Virus record (IMG/VR): IMGVR_UViG_3300041583_000385
Coordinates: 22,323 to 86,322 of that record
Strand: one strand, 5' to 3'
Origin: a virus
DNA: 64,000 nucleotides
In this document: positions 35,625 to 44,829 of the stretch, piece by piece
Numbering within the stretch: the stretch's first letter is position 1
Layout of the letters: every line of letters begins with the position of its first letter
The notes under the pieces: model-generated
Seen by the model: the letters and a program-made list of their open reading frames with translations, nothing else
What the model was told of the DNA's origin: nothing
The model's database searches: none
Translations under genes and position numbers: made by a program

Positions 35625-36596
35625 ACATGAAATTAACCATTCAACAAATTTATCAAAGGATTTTTTACCACCAAAGAATCTAATAGGTTTAAAATGTTGT
35701 ATTCCATCAAATTCTATGCAGATATTTTCATCAACCAAATAAAAATCAAATTTTAATTTATTTTTGAATTTACAATCATCAAATGTTTTTTGTGTTTGGT
35801 GATTTATATTATTTTTTATTAGTATATACTCAATGTAATTTTCAAATTTACTTTTATTACAAACACTACAACCACATCCGGAAAAATGATCACTTATTAC
35901 TTGTGTAAATATACGACCACACTTTTTGTGCTTTATTTCAATTTTTGAAAAAGCACCACTCAATTCTGATAATATAATATATTCATTGTTATGAATTTTA
36001 TCAGATTTTTCTTGAACCATTTCCTTTGTTAATGGTGCGTTACCAGCACATTTTGGACACCCATGTCCAATTAGATGAGATGATACCAATTGGATATACT
36101 CATACCCACACTTTTTGTGCTTTATAAATGACTTCTCTGTATATTTAATATTATTAGATAATATCTCATATTCACTATCCCAATATTCATTAGACCTATT
36201 TATTATATCAACACTTGATAACTTTTTATTACCATAACATTTAAAACACCTATCACCTCTTAAATGTCTATTTCCTATTTGTGTAAATATTTCACCACAA
36301 ACCTTATGCTCTATTTTAACTGGATAATTACCATTTTTAAATTCCAATATCACATATTCACTATTATGAATTTCATCAGACTTTTTTTGAAACATTTCTT
36401 TTGTTCTCCATACACCATCACAGATAGGACACCTATTTCTATTCAATAAGTGTGATAGTCTAGTTTCGAATATATGACCACATGAATGTTTAAATTTTGA
36501 TTTCTTATCTCCTTTTTTGAAATCTAATATTTTGAAATCTAATCCTGAGTTATCTATTCTATTTTGGTAGTCTTTTAATGTTAATGTATTACCCAT
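35610..36596 (-). CDS. Homing endonuclease with zinc-ribbon repeats, truncated nuclease domain
   Basis: 328 residues. About four repeats of a zinc-ribbon unit (H..CG..F ... CP.C), then ENYIEYILIKNNINHQTQ, FDFYLVDENICIEFDGIQHF and FFGGKKSF, the core of EDxHD (I-Bth0305I/Vsr-like) homing nucleases. The usual C-terminal 'K..YC..N...LLRI.Y' block is missing; the frame instead reads through the promoter of the RNA ligase gene. Probably inactive or at the end of decay. Confidence 0.75.
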   Translation of the reverse strand: MGNTLTLKDYQNRIDNSGLDFKILDFKKGDKKSKFKHSCGHIFETRLSHLLNRNRCPICDGVWRTKEMFQKKSDEIHNSEYVILEFKNGNYPVKIEHKVCGEIFTQIGNRHLRGDRCFKCYGNKKLSSVDIINRSNEYWDSEYEILSNNIKYTEKSFIKHKKCGYEYIQLVSSHLIGHGCPKCAGNAPLTKEMVQEKSDKIHNNEYIILSELSGAFSKIEIKHKKCGRIFTQVISDHFSGCGCSVCNKSKFENYIEYILIKNNINHQTQKTFDDCKFKNKLKFDFYLVDENICIEFDGIQHFKPIRFFGGKKSFDKFVEWLISCYICT

Positions 36597-36644
36597 AAAC
36601 TTTATTTTATTTTTTACCTATAAACAATAAATTATATATTAAAT

Positions 36645-37130
36645 ATGAAAATTACTTTATGCGCAGAAGACCTAATACGTAGGTGTGTATGGGACTCATA
36701 TGTTTATTACATATTAGGATCAGACAAGGAAGGTCAAAAAATCTTAGCAGAAAACGAAGAGATGGAAATATCTGAACGTGATGCTTTAGTCATTGGTTTG
36801 TTAAAAGTTATCGAAACTGATAACCTTATACACAAATTCAATACTCATGTAGCTGAGTTTTTAGCAAACAAAACAAAAAAGGAAGGTACTTTACTATTAA
36901 CTAGTAGAAGGGCTTTTGATAATACTGTTGATAAGTTCTTAGATAAATTTCCTGATTATTGGGAACCATCTGCTAACTGGACAAGTTCGTTAAAAGATTT
37001 AGTTGACTATATAGAAATATTCAAAACAAAATTAGAAGGATTGGAAATACATAAGATAGTTGATAAGAATATAACTTATGAATTATATAATTCTAATCAT
37101 ATTAGAAAAATGCTTAAATTTAATTACTAA
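36645..37130 (+). CDS. Hypothetical protein upstream of grpE
   Basis: 161 residues, helical (RCVWDSYVYYILGSDKEGQK, ERDALVIGLLKVIE). First gene of the grpE-dnaJ cluster, 3 nt before grpE. Not recognised. Confidence 0.65.
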   Translation: MKITLCAEDLIRRCVWDSYVYYILGSDKEGQKILAENEEMEISERDALVIGLLKVIETDNLIHKFNTHVAEFLANKTKKEGTLLLTSRRAFDNTVDKFLDKFPDYWEPSANWTSSLKDLVDYIEIFKTKLEGLEIHKIVDKNITYELYNSNHIRKMLKFNY

Positions 37131-37133
37131 AAA

Positions 37134-37670
37134 ATGAAAGAAACAATTTCAAAGACTGTTGAATTTTTAAGAGACAAGAAATTATTAGATGTTGATAAAG
37201 ATTCATTCAAAATAATTCATGATGAAGCTGGAGAGGTATCACTAAATGAACTATTAGAAGAATTTGCTGGTATGTGTGGTCAAAACGGAGCTGACTCACA
37301 CATGAGATTAGCCGCTGAATTCGATAACTATAAAAAGAGAACTTCAAAAGAGAAACAAGACTTAGTAAACTCTACAAAGGTTAAAATGCTTAGTTCCATA
37401 CTTGATATGGATAGTGATATATCACTTGCATTAAAATCTATAACAAATGAGGAAGCTAAAGAAGGAGTTTCACTTATAGCCTCTAAGGTAGATAGTTTTT
37501 TAAAATCACAAGGTATTGAATCAATACAAACAGATACTTATGATAGTGAAATTCATGAACCAATAAGTGTTGTTGACATAGGTGAGTCTAAGATAGTTGA
37601 TGTTATTAGTAAAGGATATACATTAAACGGTAAACCATTTAGATATCCTAAAATTATTTTAGGAAAATAA
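37134..37670 (+). CDS. grpE: GrpE nucleotide-exchange factor
   Basis: 178 residues. GrpE pattern: RLAAEFDNYKKRTSKEKQ (end of the long helix), GIESIQTDTYDSEIHEPIS and VISKGYTLNGKPFRYPKI (beta domain). The N-terminal ~50 residues are atypical for GrpE. Drives ADP release from DnaK. Abuts the next gene by overlapping TAATG. Confidence 0.92.
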   Translation: MKETISKTVEFLRDKKLLDVDKDSFKIIHDEAGEVSLNELLEEFAGMCGQNGADSHMRLAAEFDNYKKRTSKEKQDLVNSTKVKMLSSILDMDSDISLALKSITNEEAKEGVSLIASKVDSFLKSQGIESIQTDTYDSEIHEPISVVDIGESKIVDVISKGYTLNGKPFRYPKIILGK

Positions 37671-38209
37671 TGTCTGATAATAAAGTTACATTATTTGATA
37701 TTAAATCTAACCTACAATATAGACAATATATAGTTTCAGAACTATCTAGTCGAGTTGATGATAAGTTGAAAACAGAATTTATTAAGGTCATCAATCATGT
37801 TATTGATGACCCTAGTATATTTGATAGAGAAGATTTAGAAGGTAGTTTTTATGAGGGTGAAGATGATACACATGATTTAGTTTTACCAGCGGTTGCTAGG
37901 GTTTTGAACCAAGTATTTATAAAACCACCACCAATCTTCCAGGGGAAATATGATGAAGGTACTCGATTAGAATTATTTCAAACTATGTTTGATATTGATG
38001 AATTTAATGAATACTTAGTTAATATGTTGATAGAATCAAAGGGATCTTTGAGTAAATTCACAAATATTGATAGAACTGCTGAAACTTTATCACTAATAGT
38101 TGATAACTATATTGCTAAGTTAGTCACTGCTGTTTTGGAATCATATGATATAGATAATGACTTAATAAGACTTAAAAGAGAAAGAAAACTTAAATATTTA
38201 ACAAAATGA
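37670..38209 (+). CDS. Hypothetical protein between grpE and dnaJ
   Basis: 179 residues, helical, acidic middle (FYEGEDDTHDLVLPAVARV). Overlaps the next gene by 4 nt. No recognised family. Its position suggests a link with the chaperones or their client. Confidence 0.65.
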   Translation: MSDNKVTLFDIKSNLQYRQYIVSELSSRVDDKLKTEFIKVINHVIDDPSIFDREDLEGSFYEGEDDTHDLVLPAVARVLNQVFIKPPPIFQGKYDEGTRLELFQTMFDIDEFNEYLVNMLIESKGSLSKFTNIDRTAETLSLIVDNYIAKLVTAVLESYDIDNDLIRLKRERKLKYLTK

Positions 38210-38520
38210 GGGTAGATTGGTATATTGATATTTCTGAACACATGAAAACAAAAAAAATGGCAGATCAAGTTATAAAGACAGTGACTCCGTTGATGGATTA
38301 TTTTTGTGAAAGGTTATCAGATCAAATAATGACTATTGAGAACATAGAAAAAACTTTTTCTGAGATTATAGAAGAAATGCCTGTGATGAACCATAGGATA
38401 GTAGAAGTTAATGGTGAGAGGGAGTTTGTAATATATTATAATAGATGGGTTCGTATAAAATTGACGGACAGCACCAAACAAATATATAGAGAAATAAAAT
38501 TAACAAAGATATTATCATAG
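38206..38520 (+). CDS. Hypothetical protein before dnaJ
   Basis: 104 residues ([33 protein letters not shown]). Ends 2 nt before dnaJ. Not recognised. Confidence 0.65.
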   Translation: MRVDWYIDISEHMKTKKMADQVIKTVTPLMDYFCERLSDQIMTIENIEKTFSEIIEEMPVMNHRIVEVNGEREFVIYYNRWVRIKLTDSTKQIYREIKLTKILS

Positions 38521-38522
38521 TT

Positions 38523-39593
38523 ATGGCAAAAGATTATTACGAGATATTAGGAGTAGATAAAGGAGCATCAGAGGATAAAATCAAGAAAGCTTATCGTAAA
38601 ATGGCGATGAAGTATCACCCTGATAAGAATCCAGATAATGAAGCGGCTGAGTCTAAATTCAAAGAAGCGGCTGAGGCATATGATACACTTTCATCGAAAG
38701 AAAAGAAAGAAAGTTATGATAGATTCGGTCCGGGTGGTAGTCCATTTGGACAGGGTAACCCATTTGCTAACTCCGGTGGAGGTGGTGGATACGGATTTAA
38801 TATGGAAGATATATTTAGTCAATTCGGTGATATTTTTGGTGGTCAATTTGGTGGTCAACAAAAAAGAACTAAAAAAGGATCTGATTTAAGAATAAAAGTT
38901 TCTTTAACTATTGAAGATGTATTAAACGGTACTAGTAAGAAGATAAAATATAAAAGACAAGATTCTTGTAATAGTTGCTCGGGTAAAGGAGGAACTGATG
39001 TTAAAAATTGTATTCCTTGTGGTGGGAGAGGTAGTAGAATAATTCTACAACAAACACCATTTGGTCAAGTTAGGCAACAAGCACCCTGTCCTGATTGTCA
39101 AGGTTCTGGTAAACAAGTGACTAATAAATGTGGTGTTTGTCACGGAGCTGGTACTAATGTTAAAGATGAAATTGTAGAGGTTGATATCCCAGCTGGTGTT
39201 TCAAATGGAATGCAACTTAATATGAGAAGTTATGGTAACCATATAAGAGATGGTGTACCTGGTGATTTACATATAATGATTGATGAAGTTAGAGAATTCT
39301 ATTTCAAAAGAGATGGTAATAACTTAATCGTTGAGAAAGAAATATCTGTTATAGATGCTATCTTAGGAGCACATCTTAAAGTTAAAACACCACACGGTGA
39401 TTTACCATTGACAATAGATGAGGGGACTCAACATGGTAAAACTATTAGAGTTTCGGGTAAAGGAGTTCCTGATGTTAATTTGGGACTTGGGGATTTATTT
39501 GTAGTTGTTAATGTTAGAATACCACAAAATATTTCTATGGATGAGAAGTATATACTTGAGAAGTTAAAGAAATCTAAGAATTTCGAAGCATGA
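38523..39593 (+). CDS. dnaJ: Chaperone DnaJ
   Basis: 356 residues, type I. J-domain: [28 protein letters not shown] (HPD). Gly/Phe-rich linker (GGGGGYGFN). Four zinc repeats: [32 protein letters not shown]. Then C-terminal substrate domains. Completes a full DnaK system together with grpE and dnaK. Confidence 0.97.
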   Translation: MAKDYYEILGVDKGASEDKIKKAYRKMAMKYHPDKNPDNEAAESKFKEAAEAYDTLSSKEKKESYDRFGPGGSPFGQGNPFANSGGGGGYGFNMEDIFSQFGDIFGGQFGGQQKRTKKGSDLRIKVSLTIEDVLNGTSKKIKYKRQDSCNSCSGKGGTDVKNCIPCGGRGSRIILQQTPFGQVRQQAPCPDCQGSGKQVTNKCGVCHGAGTNVKDEIVEVDIPAGVSNGMQLNMRSYGNHIRDGVPGDLHIMIDEVREFYFKRDGNNLIVEKEISVIDAILGAHLKVKTPHGDLPLTIDEGTQHGKTIRVSGKGVPDVNLGLGDLFVVVNVRIPQNISMDEKYILEKLKKSKNFEA

Positions 39594-39802
39594 TGAAACA
39601 TCCAAAATTAAATAGTGTTGTGTATCATACTACTATGCCAAAAAAACCAATTGAGGGTAATATTTATTATAATTCGATAGAATCAACTAATTATATTTAC
39701 CAAGAAGATGGTAAATGGAAATCATTAACCTTTCATTCTGATATTTGGTATGGTATAAATGTTGATAGAAAGAAAAAAATCAAGAATATTTATGAGCAAT
39801 AG
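39590..39802 (+). CDS. Small hypothetical protein
   Basis: 70 residues with [20 protein letters not shown] and KWKSL, resembling the short beta modules found in phage fibre or glycan-binding parts. Overlaps dnaJ by 4 nt. Weak support. Confidence 0.5.
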   Translation: MMKHPKLNSVVYHTTMPKKPIEGNIYYNSIESTNYIYQEDGKWKSLTFHSDIWYGINVDRKKKIKNIYEQ

Positions 39803-39926
39803 TTATGTTGATTATATCACTACACACTTAGATAAAAGTATTACTTATTCCGAATATTTAGCTGAGAATTTAAATAAAAATATTGCTGCCGAATATTTAA
39901 GAAAGGAATCGAGAATGAATAATTGA
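39792..39926 (+). CDS. 44-residue protein with YSEYLAENLN motif
   Basis: [20 protein letters not shown] followed by EYLAENLNKNIAAEYLRKE. The 'YSEY(L/I)AENL..NI' unit occurs repeatedly in virion proteins of large phages. Overlaps the preceding gene by 11 nt. Confidence 0.5.
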   Translation: MSNSYVDYITTHLDKSITYSEYLAENLNKNIAAEYLRKESRMNN

Positions 39927-39972
39927 TTCCCCGTAATGGAATCAAAATGAATAAAATAAAATCAATATTCAA

Positions 39973-40281
39973 ATGAATTATGTTTATATAATATCTTGTC
40001 AACGTGGACAAGCACTACCAGAAATATACTCTATGTGGATCACATATGAAAAAGCAATAACCGCTTATTATGATTGTTGTGTTAGTGATGGTAATAGAAC
40101 AAGTTTTAAGAGATTGTATAAATTTCCATTAGATGAACTATACTGTGATATAAACAAATGGAGTGATATTAAGATGGGTAAAACTTGTAAATACCTACTT
40201 AAATTCGATTTCAAAGATTTAAAATCAGAACATCTATCAGTGAGTCGTGATAATAAGATAAGTGAATTGGGTATTGATTAA
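39973..40281 (+). CDS. Hypothetical protein
   Basis: 102 residues (MNYVYIISCQRGQALPEIYS). The start looks like the first strand of a GIY-YIG fold, but no YIG or catalytic residues follow. Unknown. Confidence 0.6.
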   Translation: MNYVYIISCQRGQALPEIYSMWITYEKAITAYYDCCVSDGNRTSFKRLYKFPLDELYCDINKWSDIKMGKTCKYLLKFDFKDLKSEHLSVSRDNKISELGID

Positions 40282-40457
40282 TCAATACTTTTTTTATGCT
40301 TTGGTTTTCTTGTATAAGTCTTTTTTGATGTATGAACTTTATGCGTAGCAGTCCACCCAATTGAATTTTCCAATTCAATTTCCCTAGAGATTTTCTTGTT
40401 TTGTGTAAGAATTTGCTCTTGTGTTATTTTCCCTATCTTGATTACTTTAGTGTTCAT
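40278..40457 (-). CDS. Small basic protein
   Basis: 59 residues from ATG 40457 (promoter box TAGATTTG at 40463-40470 upstream). Helix KIGKITQEQILTQNKKISRE then a basic tail (TSKKTYTRKPKHKKS). Possibly nucleic-acid binding. Confidence 0.6.
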   Translation of the reverse strand: MNTKVIKIGKITQEQILTQNKKISREIELENSIGWTATHKVHTSKKTYTRKPKHKKSID

Positions 40458-40462
40458 AATAA

Positions 40463-40470
40463 CAAATCTA
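40463..40470 (-). promoter_or_regulatory. TAGATTTG promoter element
   Basis: TAnnTTTG match on the minus strand, 5 nt before ATG 40457. Confidence 0.5.
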
Positions 40471-40526
40471 CGAAAAATAACCGGAATCACCAAATTTATA
40501 TATAGAGATAAATATAAATACATTTT

Positions 40527-41315
40527 ATGTCTAATAACAATAATTACGTACCATACCAAGGAGGTTATACAATAGATGAACTAATTGATATGGTTCAATT
40601 TGAATTAAACGTTGCTTGTGCATTACCTAAAACACTACCAGATGCTGCTATTAGACAAATAATTGAAGTAAGAGCATTACCTTGGTTTTATCGTAATTAC
40701 CAATACGCTGTTCAAAAAATGTATTTCTTTATAAATAAAGAAGCATTTACTTGTGAAGAATTTACAAAATATAATTTTGTTCAAGTTCCTTGTGAAATAC
40801 AATCTGTTATTTATTTATATGAAGTTAGAGGTGATTCTTTATTTCAATTGGGTCTAAACACTCCTAATATGTCGGTTAACTTAGGTGTTACAAACCAACC
40901 ATATCTATCATCATATGTTACTACAATAGGTGAATTGGGTGTTTATAAGACTATATTAGATTCGATGTCTGATATGATGAATCAATTAAATAAATATACA
41001 TTAAAATACCACTTTAATCAATTAAATCATAGACTTAATATATTGACTGATGTTCAACATCACGTTATTATGGAAGCTTATGCTGATATACCTAAAGAGA
41101 ATTTATATAAAGATGATTTGTTCTTTAAATACATTACTGGGTATGCTAAGCAACAACTGGGTAACTTGGTTGGAAGGTACGATTTCGTTTTGCCCGGTGG
41201 TATTAAGATACAAGCATCTGACCTTATCTCACAAGGTAAAGAAGAGGTTAAAGAAGTTGAAGAGGAAATTAAAGGACAGAGTAATAGTTCGTGGTTTTAC
41301 ATGGTCAAGAAGTGA
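40527..41315 (+). CDS. Probable virion structural protein (neck/tail-completion type)
   Basis: 262 residues. Repeated aromatic segments (ALPWFYRNYQYAVQKMYFF), NHRLNILTDVQHHVIMEAY, then GYAKQQLGNLVGRYDFVLPG and a Glu/Lys-rich C-terminus. The composition and the 'LG.ivGry..lPGg' end recall neck or connector proteins of T4-like phages. Assignment is by feel, not by a firm signature. Confidence 0.4.
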   Translation: MSNNNNYVPYQGGYTIDELIDMVQFELNVACALPKTLPDAAIRQIIEVRALPWFYRNYQYAVQKMYFFINKEAFTCEEFTKYNFVQVPCEIQSVIYLYEVRGDSLFQLGLNTPNMSVNLGVTNQPYLSSYVTTIGELGVYKTILDSMSDMMNQLNKYTLKYHFNQLNHRLNILTDVQHHVIMEAYADIPKENLYKDDLFFKYITGYAKQQLGNLVGRYDFVLPGGIKIQASDLISQGKEEVKEVEEEIKGQSNSSWFYMVKK

Positions 41316-41395
41316 TACCTACACACTCACTTGATTCCAGAGGTATTCATTAGGAGAAGCTTACAATATAATATATAATAAAACTAAGTTATATT

Positions 41396-42541
41396 ATGAG
41401 TGAGTTAAACAAAACGGACTTAATCAAAACCACATTTATTTATACATTATCCGATGATAGTGGAATAAGGTATGTTGGTAAAAGTAATTTTCCAAATAAG
41501 AGATATTATAATCATATAAAAACTTGTAATAGAACAAATACATATAAAAATAATTGGATAAAGTCACTTCTAAATGAGTGTAAAAAACCAATACTGAATA
41601 TTATAGATGAGGTACCAATCACAGAATGGCAATTTTGGGAAAAATACTGGATATCAAAACTTAGATCAGATGGTAATAATTTAACAAATATATCTATTGG
41701 TGGTAATGGATTAGGTAGTCATGGTTATAATACCAAAGAAAGAATGAAAATCAGACATAAAGAATTTCCAAATTATAATAGATCAGGTGGTAATTTAAAA
41801 AATGTTATAGATAAAGATTTATTATACCAACTTTATATAATTGAGAATTTATCAATAAATAAAATATCAAAAAAGTTAAAATTCGGGAAAAAGAAAATAT
41901 GGGATTCTCTACAAGAGTATAATATATCAAAATCAAAATCTGATTGGAAACATCAATTATCAACACAACCTAAGAAGATTGTTTTACAATATGATAAATC
42001 TGGTAACTTCATAAAAGAATGGATAGGTTTAAGTATAATACAAGATGAGATTGGTGTTAATAAGTCTAATATTTCTAGTTGTTGTAGAGGTATTGTAGTA
42101 AGTGCTGGTGATTTCACATGGAGGTATAAAGATGAATTTATAGAAATTGATACAGATAGGTTAAATTATCAAAAGAGAAAGGTTAAACAGTATGATAAAT
42201 CTGGTAATCTAATAAAAGAATATGACTCAATAAAAGAAACAATCTCAGATGGGTTTAATGATAGTAATGTTCAACTATGTTGCTCAGGTAGACAAAAGTC
42301 ACACAAAGGTTCTATTTGGAGATATTCAGAAGATAGTGCACCTAATAAATATAAAAACAAAACTATAAAATCTGTTATTCAATATGATAAGAATATGAAC
42401 AAAATAAAAGTATGGGATTCCATATCATCAGTGACAAAAGAATTGGACATAGGTAGTAATTCAATAACAACTTGTTGTAAAGGTAAATATAAATCAGCGG
42501 GTGGTTTCATTTGGAGATATAAATACGAATCAACTAATTAA
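41396..42541 (+). CDS. GIY-YIG homing endonuclease with NUMOD1 repeats
   Basis: 381 residues. Core: FIYTLSDDSGIRYVGKSNFP ... NKRYYNHI, WEKYWISKL. Three C-terminal modules of the NUMOD1 type (VLQYDKSGNFIKEWIGLSII, VKQYDKSGNLIKEYDSIKE, VIQYDKNMNKIKVWDSISS), each ending with C(C).G.......W(R)Y. Inserted between the structural-type gene and a leader gene. Confidence 0.9.
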   Translation: MSELNKTDLIKTTFIYTLSDDSGIRYVGKSNFPNKRYYNHIKTCNRTNTYKNNWIKSLLNECKKPILNIIDEVPITEWQFWEKYWISKLRSDGNNLTNISIGGNGLGSHGYNTKERMKIRHKEFPNYNRSGGNLKNVIDKDLLYQLYIIENLSINKISKKLKFGKKKIWDSLQEYNISKSKSDWKHQLSTQPKKIVLQYDKSGNFIKEWIGLSIIQDEIGVNKSNISSCCRGIVVSAGDFTWRYKDEFIEIDTDRLNYQKRKVKQYDKSGNLIKEYDSIKETISDGFNDSNVQLCCSGRQKSHKGSIWRYSEDSAPNKYKNKTIKSVIQYDKNMNKIKVWDSISSVTKELDIGSNSITTCCKGKYKSAGGFIWRYKYESTN

Positions 42542-42547
42542 TATATA
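42538..42547 (+). promoter_or_regulatory. Phage-type AT promoter motif deciding a GTG start
   Basis: TTAATATATA, then CTTA and GTG at 42552, which begins the leader MRHLKHFE. It overlaps the stop of the homing gene. Confidence 0.5.
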
Positions 42548-42551
42548 CTTA

Positions 42552-42989
42552 GTGAGACATTTAAAACATTTCGAGAAATTAGATACTATAAAATATAAGG
42601 ATATGACATCTTGGGGATCTACTGAACCACAAAAAGAATTTAAACCATTGGATGAGAATTATATTAAGATGATATTTTCTGATTTCTTTGATAATGAATC
42701 TGCTGGTATAAAACATTCTGATCATGATAACTTCAAAGGGGTTAAATACGAATATATTACAGTTACAATAAATGATATTAAATTCTCACATGGTAATGAA
42801 ATAGATGGATTGATAGAATATCACAATAGATGTATTGAATTTCTAAAAGAAATAAAAGTTTGTATAAATAGAGTAAAAGATACGTATAAAGATGTTAGTG
42901 TACAAATTCACTTAGGTGGTGGATATGACCCAATTGGTGGTACTACTCACCCAACTGAATATGAAGTAATAATAATTAATAAGAAATGA
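42552..42989 (+). CDS. Leader-bearing protein with GTG start (MRHLKHFE|K)
   Basis: 145 residues. GTG 42552 preferred over upstream ATG 42501, because the leader follows it and the promoter precedes it. Body: ENYIKMIFSDFFDNESAGI and EFLKEIKVCINRVKDTYKDV, shared with the genes at 43287 and 44380 (paralogous trio). Unknown function. Confidence 0.7.
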   Translation: MRHLKHFEKLDTIKYKDMTSWGSTEPQKEFKPLDENYIKMIFSDFFDNESAGIKHSDHDNFKGVKYEYITVTINDIKFSHGNEIDGLIEYHNRCIEFLKEIKVCINRVKDTYKDVSVQIHLGGGYDPIGGTTHPTEYEVIIINKK

Positions 42990-43075
42990 GATATTTAAAG
43001 TTATTTGAAAAATTCACACAAGATGAGACAATAAGGCAGAATCTAGGAAGAGGTATCTACAAAATCCTGACTTAA
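42986..43075 (+). CDS. 29-residue truncated leader gene (MRYLKLFE|K)
   Basis: Begins in an ATGA overlap with the preceding leader gene, reads MRYLKLFEKFTQDETIRQNL and stops after nine more residues. Probably a remnant of a longer member. Confidence 0.5.
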   Translation: MRYLKLFEKFTQDETIRQNLGRGIYKILT

Positions 43076-43081
43076 TATATA
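43072..43081 (+). promoter_or_regulatory. Phage-type AT promoter motif
   Basis: TTAATATATA (overlapping the TAA of the truncated leader gene), 8 nt before ATG 43090. Confidence 0.45.
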
Positions 43082-43089
43082 AAAAGACT

Positions 43090-43290
43090 ATGTTTAAGGA
43101 AAGAATAAAAGATGGTGAGGTATTGGTTGACTTTGATTTTGAAGGTAGACATTATAATGGTATTGTACAGAAATATACAGGTACTTCTATTAGAATAGAG
43201 GGTGAGTCATTTAAACATACAAGGTTTGATAAAATCAAAAACTTAAAACTATCTGATAAAGATGGTAATAAAATTGAAGATATATTATGA
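43090..43290 (+). CDS. Small hypothetical protein
   Basis: 66 residues, Sm-like beta pattern (VLVDFDFEGRHYNGIVQKYT). ATGA overlap with the following leader gene. Unknown. Confidence 0.6.
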   Translation: MFKERIKDGEVLVDFDFEGRHYNGIVQKYTGTSIRIEGESFKHTRFDKIKNLKLSDKDGNKIEDIL

Positions 43291-44378
43291 AGTATATAAA
43301 GAGATATAATGAATCAAATGTTGAGAGAAATGACTTAGATAAGGAATTCTTCAATAATGTTTTTATTGATTTAATTGAAAGTAAAGTTATTTTAGATATA
43401 AAAGATAATTTCAACTTTTTTAAAAAATTCTATTTAGATAGATCTGGTAGTGAAGGTGGTGTTTTAATATTATTAAAGATAACACCAGATTCAAATCACA
43501 TAGATAGTTACCTAAAGGAGTTTGATGAGTGTAAAGAAAATATGTTAGAGATTAAGACTTGTATTAAAAGAGTTGAAGATGAGTTCCCAGGTATAGAACA
43601 TTATATAGTTACTAAGAGAAATAATGTTAATGTGGAATTTGATTCAGACGCATTTGGTATGAGAGATGATATGAGAAAGACTGATACATTTCTTTATTTT
43701 TGGTACCCAAAAAGAATCAAAGAGTCAAAAATATTTGAGTCAAAAATATCAACACTTGACTCCTTAACAGATGATGAATTAAGAGAGAGGTTGAAATGGT
43801 TAGCTATTGAGAGAGATGAATTACTAGAAGAGATTGGTAATATCAATAAGTTATTGAGAAGTAGAAAAGAGAATAAGGAATCTATATATAGTAAAGATTT
43901 ACCAGAAAGTATTTTTGATTTTAACCAAGAACAATGTGAGTGGATATTTGAACACCACCATGGAACAACATCTAAACATTATGAAATTGCTCAAAAATAT
44001 TTCAGCGAACTTGGTATATATAATTCGGGATTTAACCCAGATACAAAACAATTTTACTTTACAATAAGTAGTAGCTCTTGTTTTAATGAAGCAGAAGACG
44101 GATTTAAATTAAATGAAAAAGTAGCTAAGTCAATTAAATTCCTAGGTAATAACCTTAAAAAGAGTGATGGTGGGTTTGTTAAATTTGGAGTATCATATTA
44201 TTATGATGAAGGTGAAAGAAATGATTTAGTTAAATATTTTAACGAGGGTAATTTATTTTATGGCATTGGATACTTGGTTGGTAGAGGAAAGGAATATACT
44301 AGTGTTGAAAAATTATTAGAAGACGTTGTTGCTAATGATTTAGAAGAACAAATAGATAGAGATAGAAATGCGTGGTAA
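43287..44378 (+). CDS. Two-domain leader protein with an internal second leader-like motif
   Basis: 363 residues. Leader MKYIKRYNE|S, then the trio domain (FFNNVFIDLIESKVI, EIKTCIKRVEDEFPGI). Around residues 145-153 KESKIFESKIS repeats the core of a canonical leader; the DNA there is a tandem repeat of GAGTCAAAAATAT. The C-terminal part has a coiled stretch (LERDELLEE-like) and a separate domain (EWIFEHHHGTTSKHYEIAQK). Looks like a fusion of two leader genes. Confidence 0.65.
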   Translation: MKYIKRYNESNVERNDLDKEFFNNVFIDLIESKVILDIKDNFNFFKKFYLDRSGSEGGVLILLKITPDSNHIDSYLKEFDECKENMLEIKTCIKRVEDEFPGIEHYIVTKRNNVNVEFDSDAFGMRDDMRKTDTFLYFWYPKRIKESKIFESKISTLDSLTDDELRERLKWLAIERDELLEEIGNINKLLRSRKENKESIYSKDLPESIFDFNQEQCEWIFEHHHGTTSKHYEIAQKYFSELGIYNSGFNPDTKQFYFTISSSSCFNEAEDGFKLNEKVAKSIKFLGNNLKKSDGGFVKFGVSYYYDEGERNDLVKYFNEGNLFYGIGYLVGRGKEYTSVEKLLEDVVANDLEEQIDRDRNAW

Positions 44379-44379
44379 T

Positions 44380-44829
44380 ATGAAACATTTAAAAAAATAT
44401 AACGAGTCTGTTGATGGATTTGAGGTTAATAAATCTATTACTGATTATATAAAATTAGTATTCGCTGATTTAATTGGTGAAGTTGAGGATGAATTTGAAT
44501 TTTAAGATGGTGTTTCAATGGAAAGTAATAAACCATTTGTAGAGTGTTATTTTTCTATAACTCTACCTACTTTACATAAACCAAATCAAAAACTAATAGG
44601 GTATAGTATTGGTACCGCTAAGGGATCTATATCAGAGTTTGTTAAAAACAATGAAAATATATCTGATATATTAAAAGATATAGAAACTGGTATTAAAAGA
44701 ATTAAGGATGAATACCCTATCATAAGACATGAAATCGAAAAGGAGTGTGATGAAATTCACAGGGATAATATATTATCTTATTTAACAGTTCATATTGAGT
44801 GGGGTGAACACACAACAATATTAAATTAA
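44380..44829 (+). pseudogene. Leader gene split by an in-frame TAA (MKHLKKYNE|S)
   Basis: ATG 44380 encodes the leader and SITDYIKLVFADLIGEVED, then a TAA at 44503-44505. The same frame continues through an ATG at 44518 to 44829 (DILKDIETGIKRIKDEYPII), matching the rest of the paralogous trio. One nonsense codon explains the split. The downstream part could still be made from ATG 44518, without leader. Confidence 0.65.

Noticed and set aside
34957-35640. Longer N-terminus for the second RNA ligase (start at 35640)
   Set aside because: It would translate through two promoter motifs; the family start (MSKYQRTYHLPW) fits ATG 35598.
39973-40281. Possible GIY-YIG protein (MNYVYIIS start)
   Set aside because: The second strand (YIG/YVG) and catalytic Arg/Glu are missing; only the first strand looks similar.
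44503-44505. Alternative genetic code (stop recoding) in this phage
   Set aside because: TAA, TGA and TAG all end well-defined genes (for example TAG at 22714 and 38520), so one internal TAA is better explained by mutation.
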